Shown one piece after another: positions 29,161 through 37,552 of a stretch of DNA of 64,000 bases; within the stretch, counting starts at the first letter, position 1; each line of letters opens with the position of its first letter. The DNA is from Acidimicrobiaceae bacterium. GTDB taxonomy: Bacteria > Actinomycetota > Acidimicrobiia > Acidimicrobiales > Aldehydirespiratoraceae. Location of the stretch: the NCBI GenBank assembly GCA_009845995.1, contig VXYK01000035.1, positions 1 to 64,000 of the forward strand, given 5' to 3'. The notes under the pieces are model-generated. The model ran no database searches and was not told the origin of the DNA. It worked only from the letters and a program-made list of their open reading frames with translations. The translations under genes were made by a program, and so were the position numbers.

Positions 29161-29657
29161 TGGGCGCGGATGCACTGTTAGCCGGGCCCGCCCCAGTTCT
29201 CACGTCCGTTGTAAGGGCTTCAGCGCTGGCCGGTCGTGATGAGGTTGCGGCCATCGGAGTTGATGTTGTCTGTGTCCCCAGGATGAGCCAGTTGATATCC
29301 GAAGGCGGGCAGGCGTTTCTTCAGCGCAGTTGGACATCACACGAACTTGCAGATGTGGGCGACGACACAGAACGGCTCGCGACCCGGTGGGCAGCAAAGG
29401 AGGCGGTGATGAAGTGCCTCGGCTTGGGGATAAGCGACCTTGACCCGCACGACATCGAAATCGTGTCTTCGGAATCGGGAGCTCCGAGCGCCGTGTTGCG
29501 AGACTCGGCTGCCGAGCGTGCCCGGTCACTCGGTATCGCGAAATTCCACGTCTCCGCCTCACACGAGAGCGGCTGGGCGGTGGCAATCGCTGTGGCCTCC
29601 AAAGTGACAGAACAAGACGATTCTGAAGTATCGGTTCAAGGGGAGGAAGGTTCATGA
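29157..29657 (+). CDS. Holo-ACP synthase-type 4'-phosphopantetheinyl transferase
   Basis: AIGVDVVCVPRM...RLATRWAAKEAVMKCLGLGISDLDPHDIEIV...FHVSASHESGWAVAIAVA. Confidence 0.9.
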   Translation: MMGADALLAGPAPVLTSVVRASALAGRDEVAAIGVDVVCVPRMSQLISEGGQAFLQRSWTSHELADVGDDTERLATRWAAKEAVMKCLGLGISDLDPHDIEIVSSESGAPSAVLRDSAAERARSLGIAKFHVSASHESGWAVAIAVASKVTEQDDSEVSVQGEEGS

Positions 29658-30031
29658 GCACGGATGTGCCCGATTTGGATGCAAATGAAGAAATGGCGTT
29701 TGCCCAAAGATTGAGGGAAGCGCGCGAATATGTCGGGTTGCTACAAGAGGATGTCGCGGATGCATTGGACATTCCGAGGGCTAGCGTTTCGGCAATCGAG
29801 TCCGGGAAGCGCCGCGTCTCGTCGTTCGAGCTAAGACGCTTGGGACGCTTGTATCGGCGGCCCGTGGCTTGGCTACTTGGAGAAGAAGGCGCTGAAGTCG
29901 ATATGGATACACCCTTGTATCGAGCGACCGCGGCGCTGTCGGATCAAGATAAAGAGCAAGTCTTGCGTTTCGCCGAGTTTCTCGCCGGGGCGGGACGACC
30001 CGGAACCGTTCGAACCGAACGGTCGGAGTAG
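29654..30031 (+). CDS. XRE family HTH transcriptional regulator
   Basis: FAQRLREAREYVGLLQEDVADALDIPRASVSAIESGKRRVSSFELRRLGRLYRRPVAWLLG. Confidence 0.93.
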   Translation: MSTDVPDLDANEEMAFAQRLREAREYVGLLQEDVADALDIPRASVSAIESGKRRVSSFELRRLGRLYRRPVAWLLGEEGAEVDMDTPLYRATAALSDQDKEQVLRFAEFLAGAGRPGTVRTERSE

Positions 30032-30034
30032 CTG

Positions 30035-31345
30035 GTGTCTTCTGAGTATGCAGGTCGTCTCGCGGCGGTTAGCTCCGCGAGCCGACTCTTGGTTGAAGCA
30101 GGCGTGGACCAATCGCGCCAAATAGATGTATTCGGCTTGGTCGAGAGTCTCGGGTTGTGGCTTGCGTTCTTCCCGCTTGACGGGCTCTTGGGGGCATACC
30201 TGCCAGAAGGCGAGGGGGGGATTCTCGTCACCACCGAACGCTCAGTCCCGATCCAGCGATACACCGCGGCGCACGAACTCGGTCATTGGCGACTCGACGG
30301 CGGCCCTGATGGTGCACTCGACTCAGAGGCGGATGTGCTGGGGCGTTCGGACATTGAGCGGGAGACGCTTGCACAGGTATTCGCAGGAGCGCTACTAATG
30401 CCGCCGCCACTCGTCCACAGCATCCTGTCGCGCCGAAATTCGACATCAATTGGCCCGCTCGATGTCTACACGGTCGCACGAGAAGCGGGAGTCAGTTACG
30501 AAGCGGCCGCGCGGCAACTGCATCATCTCGACCGAATCACCCGATCCGAGCTGCGAGAGGTACTCAGAGTGCAACCACGGTCGGTCAAGCAACTGATCGG
30601 CGCGGGATCTCGCCCTGTCGTAGGTGCTGCGGACGTTTGGCCGGTCGATTTGTCTTGGCACGGGCACCATCTGAATGTCCGGGCTGATGACGAAATTGTC
30701 GTTTCGTTGCCAGAAGACCGCAGTACCGGCTTCAGGTGGTCGGTCGGAAGTCCCGATCCAAGACCAAGGCGTTCCGCGGCACAACCGCCACCTCCTTTCG
30801 CGGATAGCCCTCCTTTAGATTCCGGGGCGTTGTCCATGGCTGTTTCGAAGGCTATGCCACATCGCAAACCCGCGAAACGAGCTGTCGATCGAGCGCGGCA
30901 ACCGGTACCGAAGCAGAAGCCCGAGCCGTTGCCCATTGTTGGTGAGCGGGCGACCGTGGTCGGTGACGTATACGTAGCGGACGGCAGTGCTCAGGTGCCT
31001 ACTGACGCGGCCATCCGACGTCGGCGTCTAGCGAGACTTGGTGCCTCTGCGTCGCATGAAGCGGTGCAAGATGTTCGGAACGAGAACATCATTGCAGGTT
31101 ATGTGGGCCGCCGAGTGTTCAGCGTTCGGCTGAGCGAACCGGGCACGACGCACCTACGGTTTGTACTCAGCAACGAATTCAGCGACTCTGATCTGGTTGA
31201 CGAATACCGAATCACCGCGACGGTTGAAGAGCGGCGAGGGGCTTTCAGCATCGACCAGATCAGACGTGAGGATGACGACTTGGCGGATGTAGCGCGGGAG
31301 CGGCGACGGTCGGGCGAGGTCGTGTCGGCGGATGAAGCCCGTTAA
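30035..31345 (+). CDS. ImmA/IrrE metallopeptidase fused to chagasin-like (I42) cysteine-protease-inhibitor domain
   Basis: HELGHW zinc motif; C-terminal region LNVRADDEIVVSLPEDRSTGFRWSV...NIIAGYVGRRVFSVRLSEPGTTHLRFVLSNEF matches chagasin loop/strand layout (NPTTGYxW loop replaced by DRSTGFRW). Confidence 0.8.
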   Translation: MSSEYAGRLAAVSSASRLLVEAGVDQSRQIDVFGLVESLGLWLAFFPLDGLLGAYLPEGEGGILVTTERSVPIQRYTAAHELGHWRLDGGPDGALDSEADVLGRSDIERETLAQVFAGALLMPPPLVHSILSRRNSTSIGPLDVYTVAREAGVSYEAAARQLHHLDRITRSELREVLRVQPRSVKQLIGAGSRPVVGAADVWPVDLSWHGHHLNVRADDEIVVSLPEDRSTGFRWSVGSPDPRPRRSAAQPPPPFADSPPLDSGALSMAVSKAMPHRKPAKRAVDRARQPVPKQKPEPLPIVGERATVVGDVYVADGSAQVPTDAAIRRRRLARLGASASHEAVQDVRNENIIAGYVGRRVFSVRLSEPGTTHLRFVLSNEFSDSDLVDEYRITATVEERRGAFSIDQIRREDDDLADVARERRRSGEVVSADEAR

Positions 31346-31348
31346 ACA

Positions 31349-32086
31349 ATGGCTGGTTACGACGCAAGGCGGAACCGTAGCTTGGCTCGGCCATCTGTTG
31401 ACCTGAGAGCGATGCTAGCGCCCGCCATCGAACAAGGAACCCGACCGCTATGCATCCCGATCGTCGTTACGGCTGCTCACGAGGCGTGCCGTACCCAACC
31501 TCCAGAACCGCTCGCGCCCGATGCGCTTTGGTCTAACTGCGTCGCGGACGGCACGGCCTCTCGTGACGGGACAACGTTGGAAGCCGTCAGCGATGCTCTT
31601 CGGACAGAAGGCCAACCTCCTTTAGCGGACTGGCCCTTCAATACTGCGATCAGCCACGAAGCTGATCCTGCCCCACCAACGGCTCAGGCTTCCATCTGGT
31701 ACCAGGCCGAGTTGGCCCCAGTGGCTGTGGCCAACGACGGCATAGAGGACGACATTGAGGACCTGCTAGCAGTCGGCCTTGTCGTTGTATTGATCGTTGA
31801 AGTCACCGATGAGTTCGAGCGAGCGGAGCCTGACGGCAACATGGAGGTGCCTCCTTTGACTGCATCGCAGGGTGCGTACCACGCCGTTTTGGTCGTAGGA
31901 GTTCGCACATACGAAGGAGACCGAGTCCTGCTTGTCCGAAATAGCTGGGGAACGGGATGGGGAGCGGGCGGATACGGCTGGCTGCCGATGGATTACCTCA
32001 TCGCCTTCGGCGCACTCGCGGGTGCGATCGAGCCGACAAGTTGTACAAGTGACGGACAACCGAGCACATGGGGGATCGATTCCTGA
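31349..32086 (+). CDS. C1 (papain-like) family cysteine peptidase
   Basis: IEQGTRPLCIPIVVTAAHEA (Cys region), GAYHAVLVVGV (His), LLVRNSWGTGWGAGGYGWLPMDYL (Asn). Confidence 0.85.
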   Translation: MAGYDARRNRSLARPSVDLRAMLAPAIEQGTRPLCIPIVVTAAHEACRTQPPEPLAPDALWSNCVADGTASRDGTTLEAVSDALRTEGQPPLADWPFNTAISHEADPAPPTAQASIWYQAELAPVAVANDGIEDDIEDLLAVGLVVVLIVEVTDEFERAEPDGNMEVPPLTASQGAYHAVLVVGVRTYEGDRVLLVRNSWGTGWGAGGYGWLPMDYLIAFGALAGAIEPTSCTSDGQPSTWGIDS

Positions 32087-33015
32087 TGACGCACAACCCA
32101 CTTACCATTGCTGAGTTCCAACGGCGCTCCCGACAAACGGACCACTTCCCGAAGCCAGAAGATGAGGGTGGCGACCCGCTGCTGGGTCCGCTACTAGGTC
32201 TCGCGGGTGAAGTCGGGACATTGCTCGCTGCCTACAAGAAAAGGCTGCGAGATGGGGCGGCGTACGAACTCTTCAAGGACAACGTTGCAGAGGAACTCGG
32301 GGACATTCTCTGGTACCTGGCAAACGCCGCCGAGAAAGCTGGCCTTTCGCTCGACGATGTTGCTCAGCGCAACTTGGCCAAAACTACTGATCGATGGCCG
32401 TCTCTCGATGACGAAGCGCCAAGGCGCCGAAAGTCCTCAGAGCACTTCGACGATGGGCTGCCGTGGAGACATCGGCTTCCCCGAACATTCACCGTGACGA
32501 TTCGACCAGCGCCCAGTGACGGGCCCGAACCGCTGATCGAGGTGATCTGGAACAGGAAGCGCGTTGCCAACTTTCTCGCCGACAACACCTATGGCGACAG
32601 CGGTTACCGCTATCACGATGCATTTCACTTGGCGAACGCTGCGGTCCTTGGTTGGTCGCCTGTAGCCCGGGGGAAAATCTTCAACCGAAAACGTCCGGCG
32701 GGAACGATTACCGACGCTGTCGAGGACGGTGGTCGGGCAATTGTGGTCGAAGAGGCTTTCGCAGCATTCATGTTCGAGTACGCACGCCAACACGACTATC
32801 TCGAGAACGTGCGGCACCTTGACTACAACGCACTCAGGACGTTTCGCGTCTTCACGGCCGACCTTGAGGTTTCAAAGCGCCACCTGTGGGAGGTTGAGGA
32901 AGCCGTATTCCAAGGCTTCGACGCTTGGCGGCAACTGAAGGAAAATGACGGCGGCGTACTGCGGGGCGACCTCGCTGCCAGAAGGCTCACATACGCTCCG
33001 TTACCATCGTCGTGA
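32086..33015 (+). CDS. MazG-like nucleoside triphosphate pyrophosphohydrolase with C-terminal helical domain
   Basis: LLGLAGEVGTLLAAYKKRLRDG...VAEELGDILWYLANAAEKAGLSLDDVAQRNLAKTTDRW; C-term YRYHDAFHLANAAVLGWSPV...VVEEAFAAFMFEYA. Confidence 0.82.
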   Translation: MTHNPLTIAEFQRRSRQTDHFPKPEDEGGDPLLGPLLGLAGEVGTLLAAYKKRLRDGAAYELFKDNVAEELGDILWYLANAAEKAGLSLDDVAQRNLAKTTDRWPSLDDEAPRRRKSSEHFDDGLPWRHRLPRTFTVTIRPAPSDGPEPLIEVIWNRKRVANFLADNTYGDSGYRYHDAFHLANAAVLGWSPVARGKIFNRKRPAGTITDAVEDGGRAIVVEEAFAAFMFEYARQHDYLENVRHLDYNALRTFRVFTADLEVSKRHLWEVEEAVFQGFDAWRQLKENDGGVLRGDLAARRLTYAPLPSS

Positions 33016-33037
33016 GAGCTCAAGTTGCGAGACTCAT

Positions 33038-34111
33038 GTGAACCTGCGAGAAAGCGAACTCAGGACGTCCAAGGTTGGTTCGAAGGATGGCGCCAGAGCG
33101 CCCGTCGCACGCAATAATCGGGATGTGGCTTCTGAGGAGCTTGAGTACTGGGTCTCGGTGATGACAGGAGGGGTGCCACAGCCGTCCGCTGAATTCATCG
33201 TGATCGCGTTCCCTACGGATGCCATCCGAGATGAGTACCTCTGCGGTATCTCAAGTCGTAGCGAATCGGAAGTGAGGCGAGTCCTCACCAATATGTTGGG
33301 GAGCTCACGCACAGCCCCCGAATGGGATGCTCTCCAAGTTGAGATGCTGAAGGCGATGCGTTCTGCTGGCTTGGCCCCGCCTGGAGCAGTTGAAGACTCA
33401 CTCGGTACTCGGCCGGAGTTCAGCGAGTATCACAGGCGAGCGATATTGGCGACCGCCGGGAAGTCAAGTGAGCCAATCTGGCCTGGGCTCACATGGGTCT
33501 TGGACCTTCTTCCGGGGTCTCCCGACCGTGCCCTGGCAGTTGTGTCTGCCTACCTTGATGCCCATATTGGAGTCTTGGCTGACTGGCGCCTCACCGGGCT
33601 ATGCGATGCGGCAACGATCATTCGATCCCGGTACATCCTCGGCGAGACCGATGCCCATCAACACGTCCTGAGCACCATCGACTGGCGGGAGTTTGAGTTC
33701 CTCATCGCGGCCCTCTACGAAGCAAAGGGCTACGAGGTCGAAGTCACTCCCGGGCAAAAGGATGGTGGAAGAGACATCATCGCTAGGCGGACAGGTGCCG
33801 ATGCCGAGACTCTCTACATTGCCTGTAGCCAAGGCAACAGCAAGAAGAAGGCGGCCGACGTGGCCGCCCTCAACGGCCGACTCGACACTGGAGAGAGGGC
33901 GAGTCGCGGGATCTTTGTCAATGTCGCAGGGTTTACGGAGCGAGGTCCCGGTACAGCGGCCAAAGTCGCGAAGGAGATGCCACGGATCAACTTACTCTGG
34001 GGAGAGGAACTCCAGGCGCAGATGAATGAACACCTTGGAGCGGACTGGCCATACCGCGTCGATTTGATTATCGCGGCCGCTCGCCGTGGCCAACAACCTC
34101 ACGCGAACTGA
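33038..34111 (+). CDS. Mrr-type restriction endonuclease domain protein
   Basis: DWREFEFLIAALYEAKGYEVEVTPGQKDGGRDIIARR...LYIACSQGNSKKKAADVAALNGRL; GTG start at 33038 preferred over ORF start 32945. Confidence 0.85.
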   Translation: MNLRESELRTSKVGSKDGARAPVARNNRDVASEELEYWVSVMTGGVPQPSAEFIVIAFPTDAIRDEYLCGISSRSESEVRRVLTNMLGSSRTAPEWDALQVEMLKAMRSAGLAPPGAVEDSLGTRPEFSEYHRRAILATAGKSSEPIWPGLTWVLDLLPGSPDRALAVVSAYLDAHIGVLADWRLTGLCDAATIIRSRYILGETDAHQHVLSTIDWREFEFLIAALYEAKGYEVEVTPGQKDGGRDIIARRTGADAETLYIACSQGNSKKKAADVAALNGRLDTGERASRGIFVNVAGFTERGPGTAAKVAKEMPRINLLWGEELQAQMNEHLGADWPYRVDLIIAAARRGQQPHAN

Positions 34112-34229
34112 TTCCAGTCCTCAACGTGAATCGTACCTGAACGCTCTCCGTTCTTGGATTCCCTGGTTGAGGTCTTGAGCCAGCGGAGATGCTCAAGAGC
34201 GATGTCTTGGCCGTAGTACCGTTTCTGAG

Positions 34230-34769
34230 GTGGATGCCTTTGAGAACGTAGTGTGTGAGATTCTCCGGGCGGATGGTTACTGGGTTCAGAGTGCCTACAA
34301 AGTGGCGTTGACTAAGGAGGAGAAGCGCGAAATTGGCAGACCTTCGTGCCCGCGATGGGAACTTGACGTTGTTGCGTACCGGGCTGGCTCGAACGAACTG
34401 CTCGTGGTGGAGTGCAAGAGCTACCTCGACTCCCCGGGAGTGCCATTCGGGGCATTCGCCGACGACAGACATCCTGACGCGAAACTTTACAAGTTGTTCA
34501 ACGAGGACACGCTTCGCCGGGTTGTTTTTGGTCGATTGGTGATTCAGATGCGCGAGGCTGAGCTTGTTGCCAAGGATCCCAGCGTGAAGCTCGTCCTAGC
34601 AGCTGGAAATATACGATTGCGTGACCGGGATCAGCTCAGATCTCACTTTGATGAGCGCGGCTGGATGCTCTGGGACAGGGAATGGCTACGCGCCAGGCTC
34701 AAAGAAATGTCAGCTGGAGGCTACGAGGACAGTTCTGTTGCGGTAACGGCAAAACTGTTGCTCCGATAG
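34230..34769 (+). CDS. Putative PD-(D/E)xK nuclease-like protein
   Basis: FENVVCEILRADGYWV...WELDVVAYRAGSNELLVVECKSYLDSPG (E..D..ExK arrangement). Confidence 0.6.
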   Translation: MDAFENVVCEILRADGYWVQSAYKVALTKEEKREIGRPSCPRWELDVVAYRAGSNELLVVECKSYLDSPGVPFGAFADDRHPDAKLYKLFNEDTLRRVVFGRLVIQMREAELVAKDPSVKLVLAAGNIRLRDRDQLRSHFDERGWMLWDREWLRARLKEMSAGGYEDSSVAVTAKLLLR

Positions 34770-34841
34770 TTGCCGATGCATCGAACACGTGGTTGAGCCG
34801 GATAGTGCGCGCTAGTGGCGTTTCGGCTGAAATGGGGGGTC

Positions 34842-36392
34842 ATGGTTACGGGAGAACTGAAACGGCAGATTGATGCGGTGTGGAACGACTTCTGGTCGGG
34901 GGGCATCTCTAATCCGCTGGAGGTGATGGAGCAGCTCACCTATCTGCTGTTCATAAAGGCGCTGGACGAGCAGCAGACGCTTGCGGAGAACAAGGCAAAC
35001 CGGACCGGCGAGCCGATCGAGGAAGACATCTTTCCTGAGGGCGAGGAGTTCCGGCCGGAAGGGCGCGCTGAGGGCCGACCGTTCGGCGACCTTCGCTGGT
35101 CGAGGTTCAAGAACCGCCCGGCTGCGGAGATGTTTGATGTTGTCGAGAACTACGTATTCCCATTCCTGCAGGTACGGGCCGGCGAGAGCAGCCACGCCAA
35201 GCACATGAGCGGAGCCAAACTCACGATCGCTACGCCGGCCCTGTTGCAGAAGGCGGTGGACGGGCTCGATGAGGTCAAGATGCAGGATCGCGACACCAAG
35301 GGCGACGTCTACGAGTACATGCTGTCGAAGATCGCCACCGCTGGAAAGAACGGCCAGTTCCGTACACCGCGGCACATCATCGATCTGATGGTCGAGATGA
35401 CGGCACCCAGGCCAGATGACTTGATCTGCGACCCGGCGAGCGGTACGTGTGGTTTCCTAGTCGGTGCCGGGGAGTACATCCGGCGGGAGCATTCGAGCGC
35501 GCTCGCCAGCCCTGACGAGTCGAAGCACTTCCACAACCAGATGTTCTCGGGCTACGACTTCGACAACACGATGCTGCGGATTGGGTCGATGAACATGCAA
35601 CTTCACGGAGTGCAGAACCCGAATATCAGCTACCGGGACTCGCTGGCCGAGGACTACGCGAGTGATGCCGAGGCATACAGCCTGATCCTCGCCAACCCGC
35701 CATTCGCTGGATCGCTCGACTACGAAGGAACGGCCAAGAACCTCCTGCAGGTTGCTCGGACGAAGAAGACCGAGCTGTTGTTCATCTCTCTGTTCCTGCG
35801 GTTGCTCAAACCCGGCGGCCGGGCGGCGGTCATCGTCCCCGACGGAGTGCTGTTCGGGTCGACCAAGGCACACAAGGAACTTCGCCGAATCCTGGTCGAG
35901 GACCAGAAGCTCGACGGCATCGTGTCGCTGCCGGCCGGCGTGTTCAAGCCGTATGCAGGGGTATCGACGGCGATTCTGCTGTTCACCAAGACCAACTCCG
36001 GCGGCACGGACCTCGTATGGTTCTACGACCTCCAATCCGATGGCTACAGCCTTGATGACAAGCGCACAGCGCTTGTCGGCGAGGCCAAACTCGGTGTGAC
36101 AGCCGGGAACTTGACCGCGGCGGAGCGCGAGAGGAACAACCTTCCCGACATGCTCACCCGCTGGCAAAGGCGCACTGGCGCAGAGATTGAGCGAGCTCCA
36201 ACTGAGCAGTCGTTCTGCGTGTCCAAGGCCGACATTGCTGCTAACGGCTACGACCTCAGCATCAATCGCTATCAGGAGATCGTCTTTGATGATGTGTCAT
36301 ACGACTCGCCGGCCTCGATCATCGAAGAACTGCAGGGGCTGGAAGCCGAGATCCAATCCGGTCTCCGTGAACTCAGGGTTGTCCTCGGATGA
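34842..36392 (+). CDS. hsdM: Type I restriction-modification system methyltransferase subunit
   Basis: DVYEYMLSKIATAGKNGQFRTPRHIIDLMVEM, DPASGTCGFLVGA, SLILANPPFAGSLD (NPPF). Confidence 0.95.
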   Translation: MVTGELKRQIDAVWNDFWSGGISNPLEVMEQLTYLLFIKALDEQQTLAENKANRTGEPIEEDIFPEGEEFRPEGRAEGRPFGDLRWSRFKNRPAAEMFDVVENYVFPFLQVRAGESSHAKHMSGAKLTIATPALLQKAVDGLDEVKMQDRDTKGDVYEYMLSKIATAGKNGQFRTPRHIIDLMVEMTAPRPDDLICDPASGTCGFLVGAGEYIRREHSSALASPDESKHFHNQMFSGYDFDNTMLRIGSMNMQLHGVQNPNISYRDSLAEDYASDAEAYSLILANPPFAGSLDYEGTAKNLLQVARTKKTELLFISLFLRLLKPGGRAAVIVPDGVLFGSTKAHKELRRILVEDQKLDGIVSLPAGVFKPYAGVSTAILLFTKTNSGGTDLVWFYDLQSDGYSLDDKRTALVGEAKLGVTAGNLTAAERERNNLPDMLTRWQRRTGAEIERAPTEQSFCVSKADIAANGYDLSINRYQEIVFDDVSYDSPASIIEELQGLEAEIQSGLRELRVVLG

Positions 36393-37552
36393 GGACGGTT
36401 CCTGTCAGCGAACTCGCGGCTCAGGTCGACTATGGCGTCACAGCGTCCGCATCCAAAGATCCGATCGGTCCGAAGATGCTTCGGATCACCGATCTGCAAG
36501 AAACCGGAGTCGACTGGTCTGCTGTGCCCCATTGTTCGGATACGACCAAGGGTGTGGAAGCCCGTCGGCTCAAGGTCGGGGACATAGTCTTCGCCAGAAC
36601 TGGGTCGACAGGCAACAGCCTGATGATTCGCGAGTGTCCCGACGGAGCAGTCTTTGCGTCGTACTTGATTCGACTTCGAGTGCAACCGGAGGTCGCTGAC
36701 CCCGGCTACGTAAGTCACTTCTTTCGATCTCCCGGCTACTGGCGACAGATCACGAGCGCGTCCGCCGGCGGAGTTCAAAAGGGAGTCAATGCGTCGAAAC
36801 TGAAGAGGCTTCTCATTCCGCTGCCGCCGATTGAGGAGCAGCGGCGGATTGCGGAGGTACTGGATGCGACGGCCGCACTTCGGACGAAGCGTCGTCAGGC
36901 GCTCGCCAAACTCCGCGATTTGACCCAAGCCGTCTTCGTCGACATGTTTGGGAAGTGGCATGCAGCCGAGCGTGGTCAGCTTGAGCAATACGTTGATGTG
37001 GTTACCAAGGGCACGACCCCCACATCCGTCGGATTCAAGTTCACCGAGTCAGGCGTGCCCTTCGTCAGAGTTCAAGACCTCGTCGCGGGCAGCGTTGCCA
37101 TCGATCGCATTGAGTTGTTTGTATCCGAAGAAACCAACAAGGCCCTCGCTCGGTCGATCTTGCTGCCAAACGATGTTCTGATCTCGATTGCTGGCACCAT
37201 TGGACGCGTAGCGCTCGTCCCAAGAGATGCACCGACCCTGAACTGCAACCAGGCCGTGGCACTCGTCCGAACCGGACAGGACCTGGAGCCGGTCTACCTT
37301 GCGGCGTGGTTGAACACCCCAGAAGCGCAAGCACAGATGATGGGTTCGCGCGTGACAGGGACGATTTCCAACTTGAGTTTGGCGAATATTCGGAGTCTCC
37401 GGGTCCCGGTGCCGGCTATCGATCGACAGCGTCGCTTCGCGGCGGTGGTCGGCGAGATTGAGATTCTCCGCGACTCGCTCTCGGCGCATGCCGACACGCT
37501 TGACACGCTGTTCGGGTCGTTGCAGCAGCGGGCGTTTCGGGGGGAGCTGTGA
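36389..37552 (+). CDS. hsdS: Type I restriction-modification system specificity subunit
   Basis: two TRD halves; LIPLPPIEEQRRIAEVLDATAALRTKRRQALAKLRDLTQAVFVDMFG and ...RVPVPAIDRQRRFAAVVGEIE. Confidence 0.93.
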   Translation: MRTVPVSELAAQVDYGVTASASKDPIGPKMLRITDLQETGVDWSAVPHCSDTTKGVEARRLKVGDIVFARTGSTGNSLMIRECPDGAVFASYLIRLRVQPEVADPGYVSHFFRSPGYWRQITSASAGGVQKGVNASKLKRLLIPLPPIEEQRRIAEVLDATAALRTKRRQALAKLRDLTQAVFVDMFGKWHAAERGQLEQYVDVVTKGTTPTSVGFKFTESGVPFVRVQDLVAGSVAIDRIELFVSEETNKALARSILLPNDVLISIAGTIGRVALVPRDAPTLNCNQAVALVRTGQDLEPVYLAAWLNTPEAQAQMMGSRVTGTISNLSLANIRSLRVPVPAIDRQRRFAAVVGEIEILRDSLSAHADTLDTLFGSLQQRAFRGEL

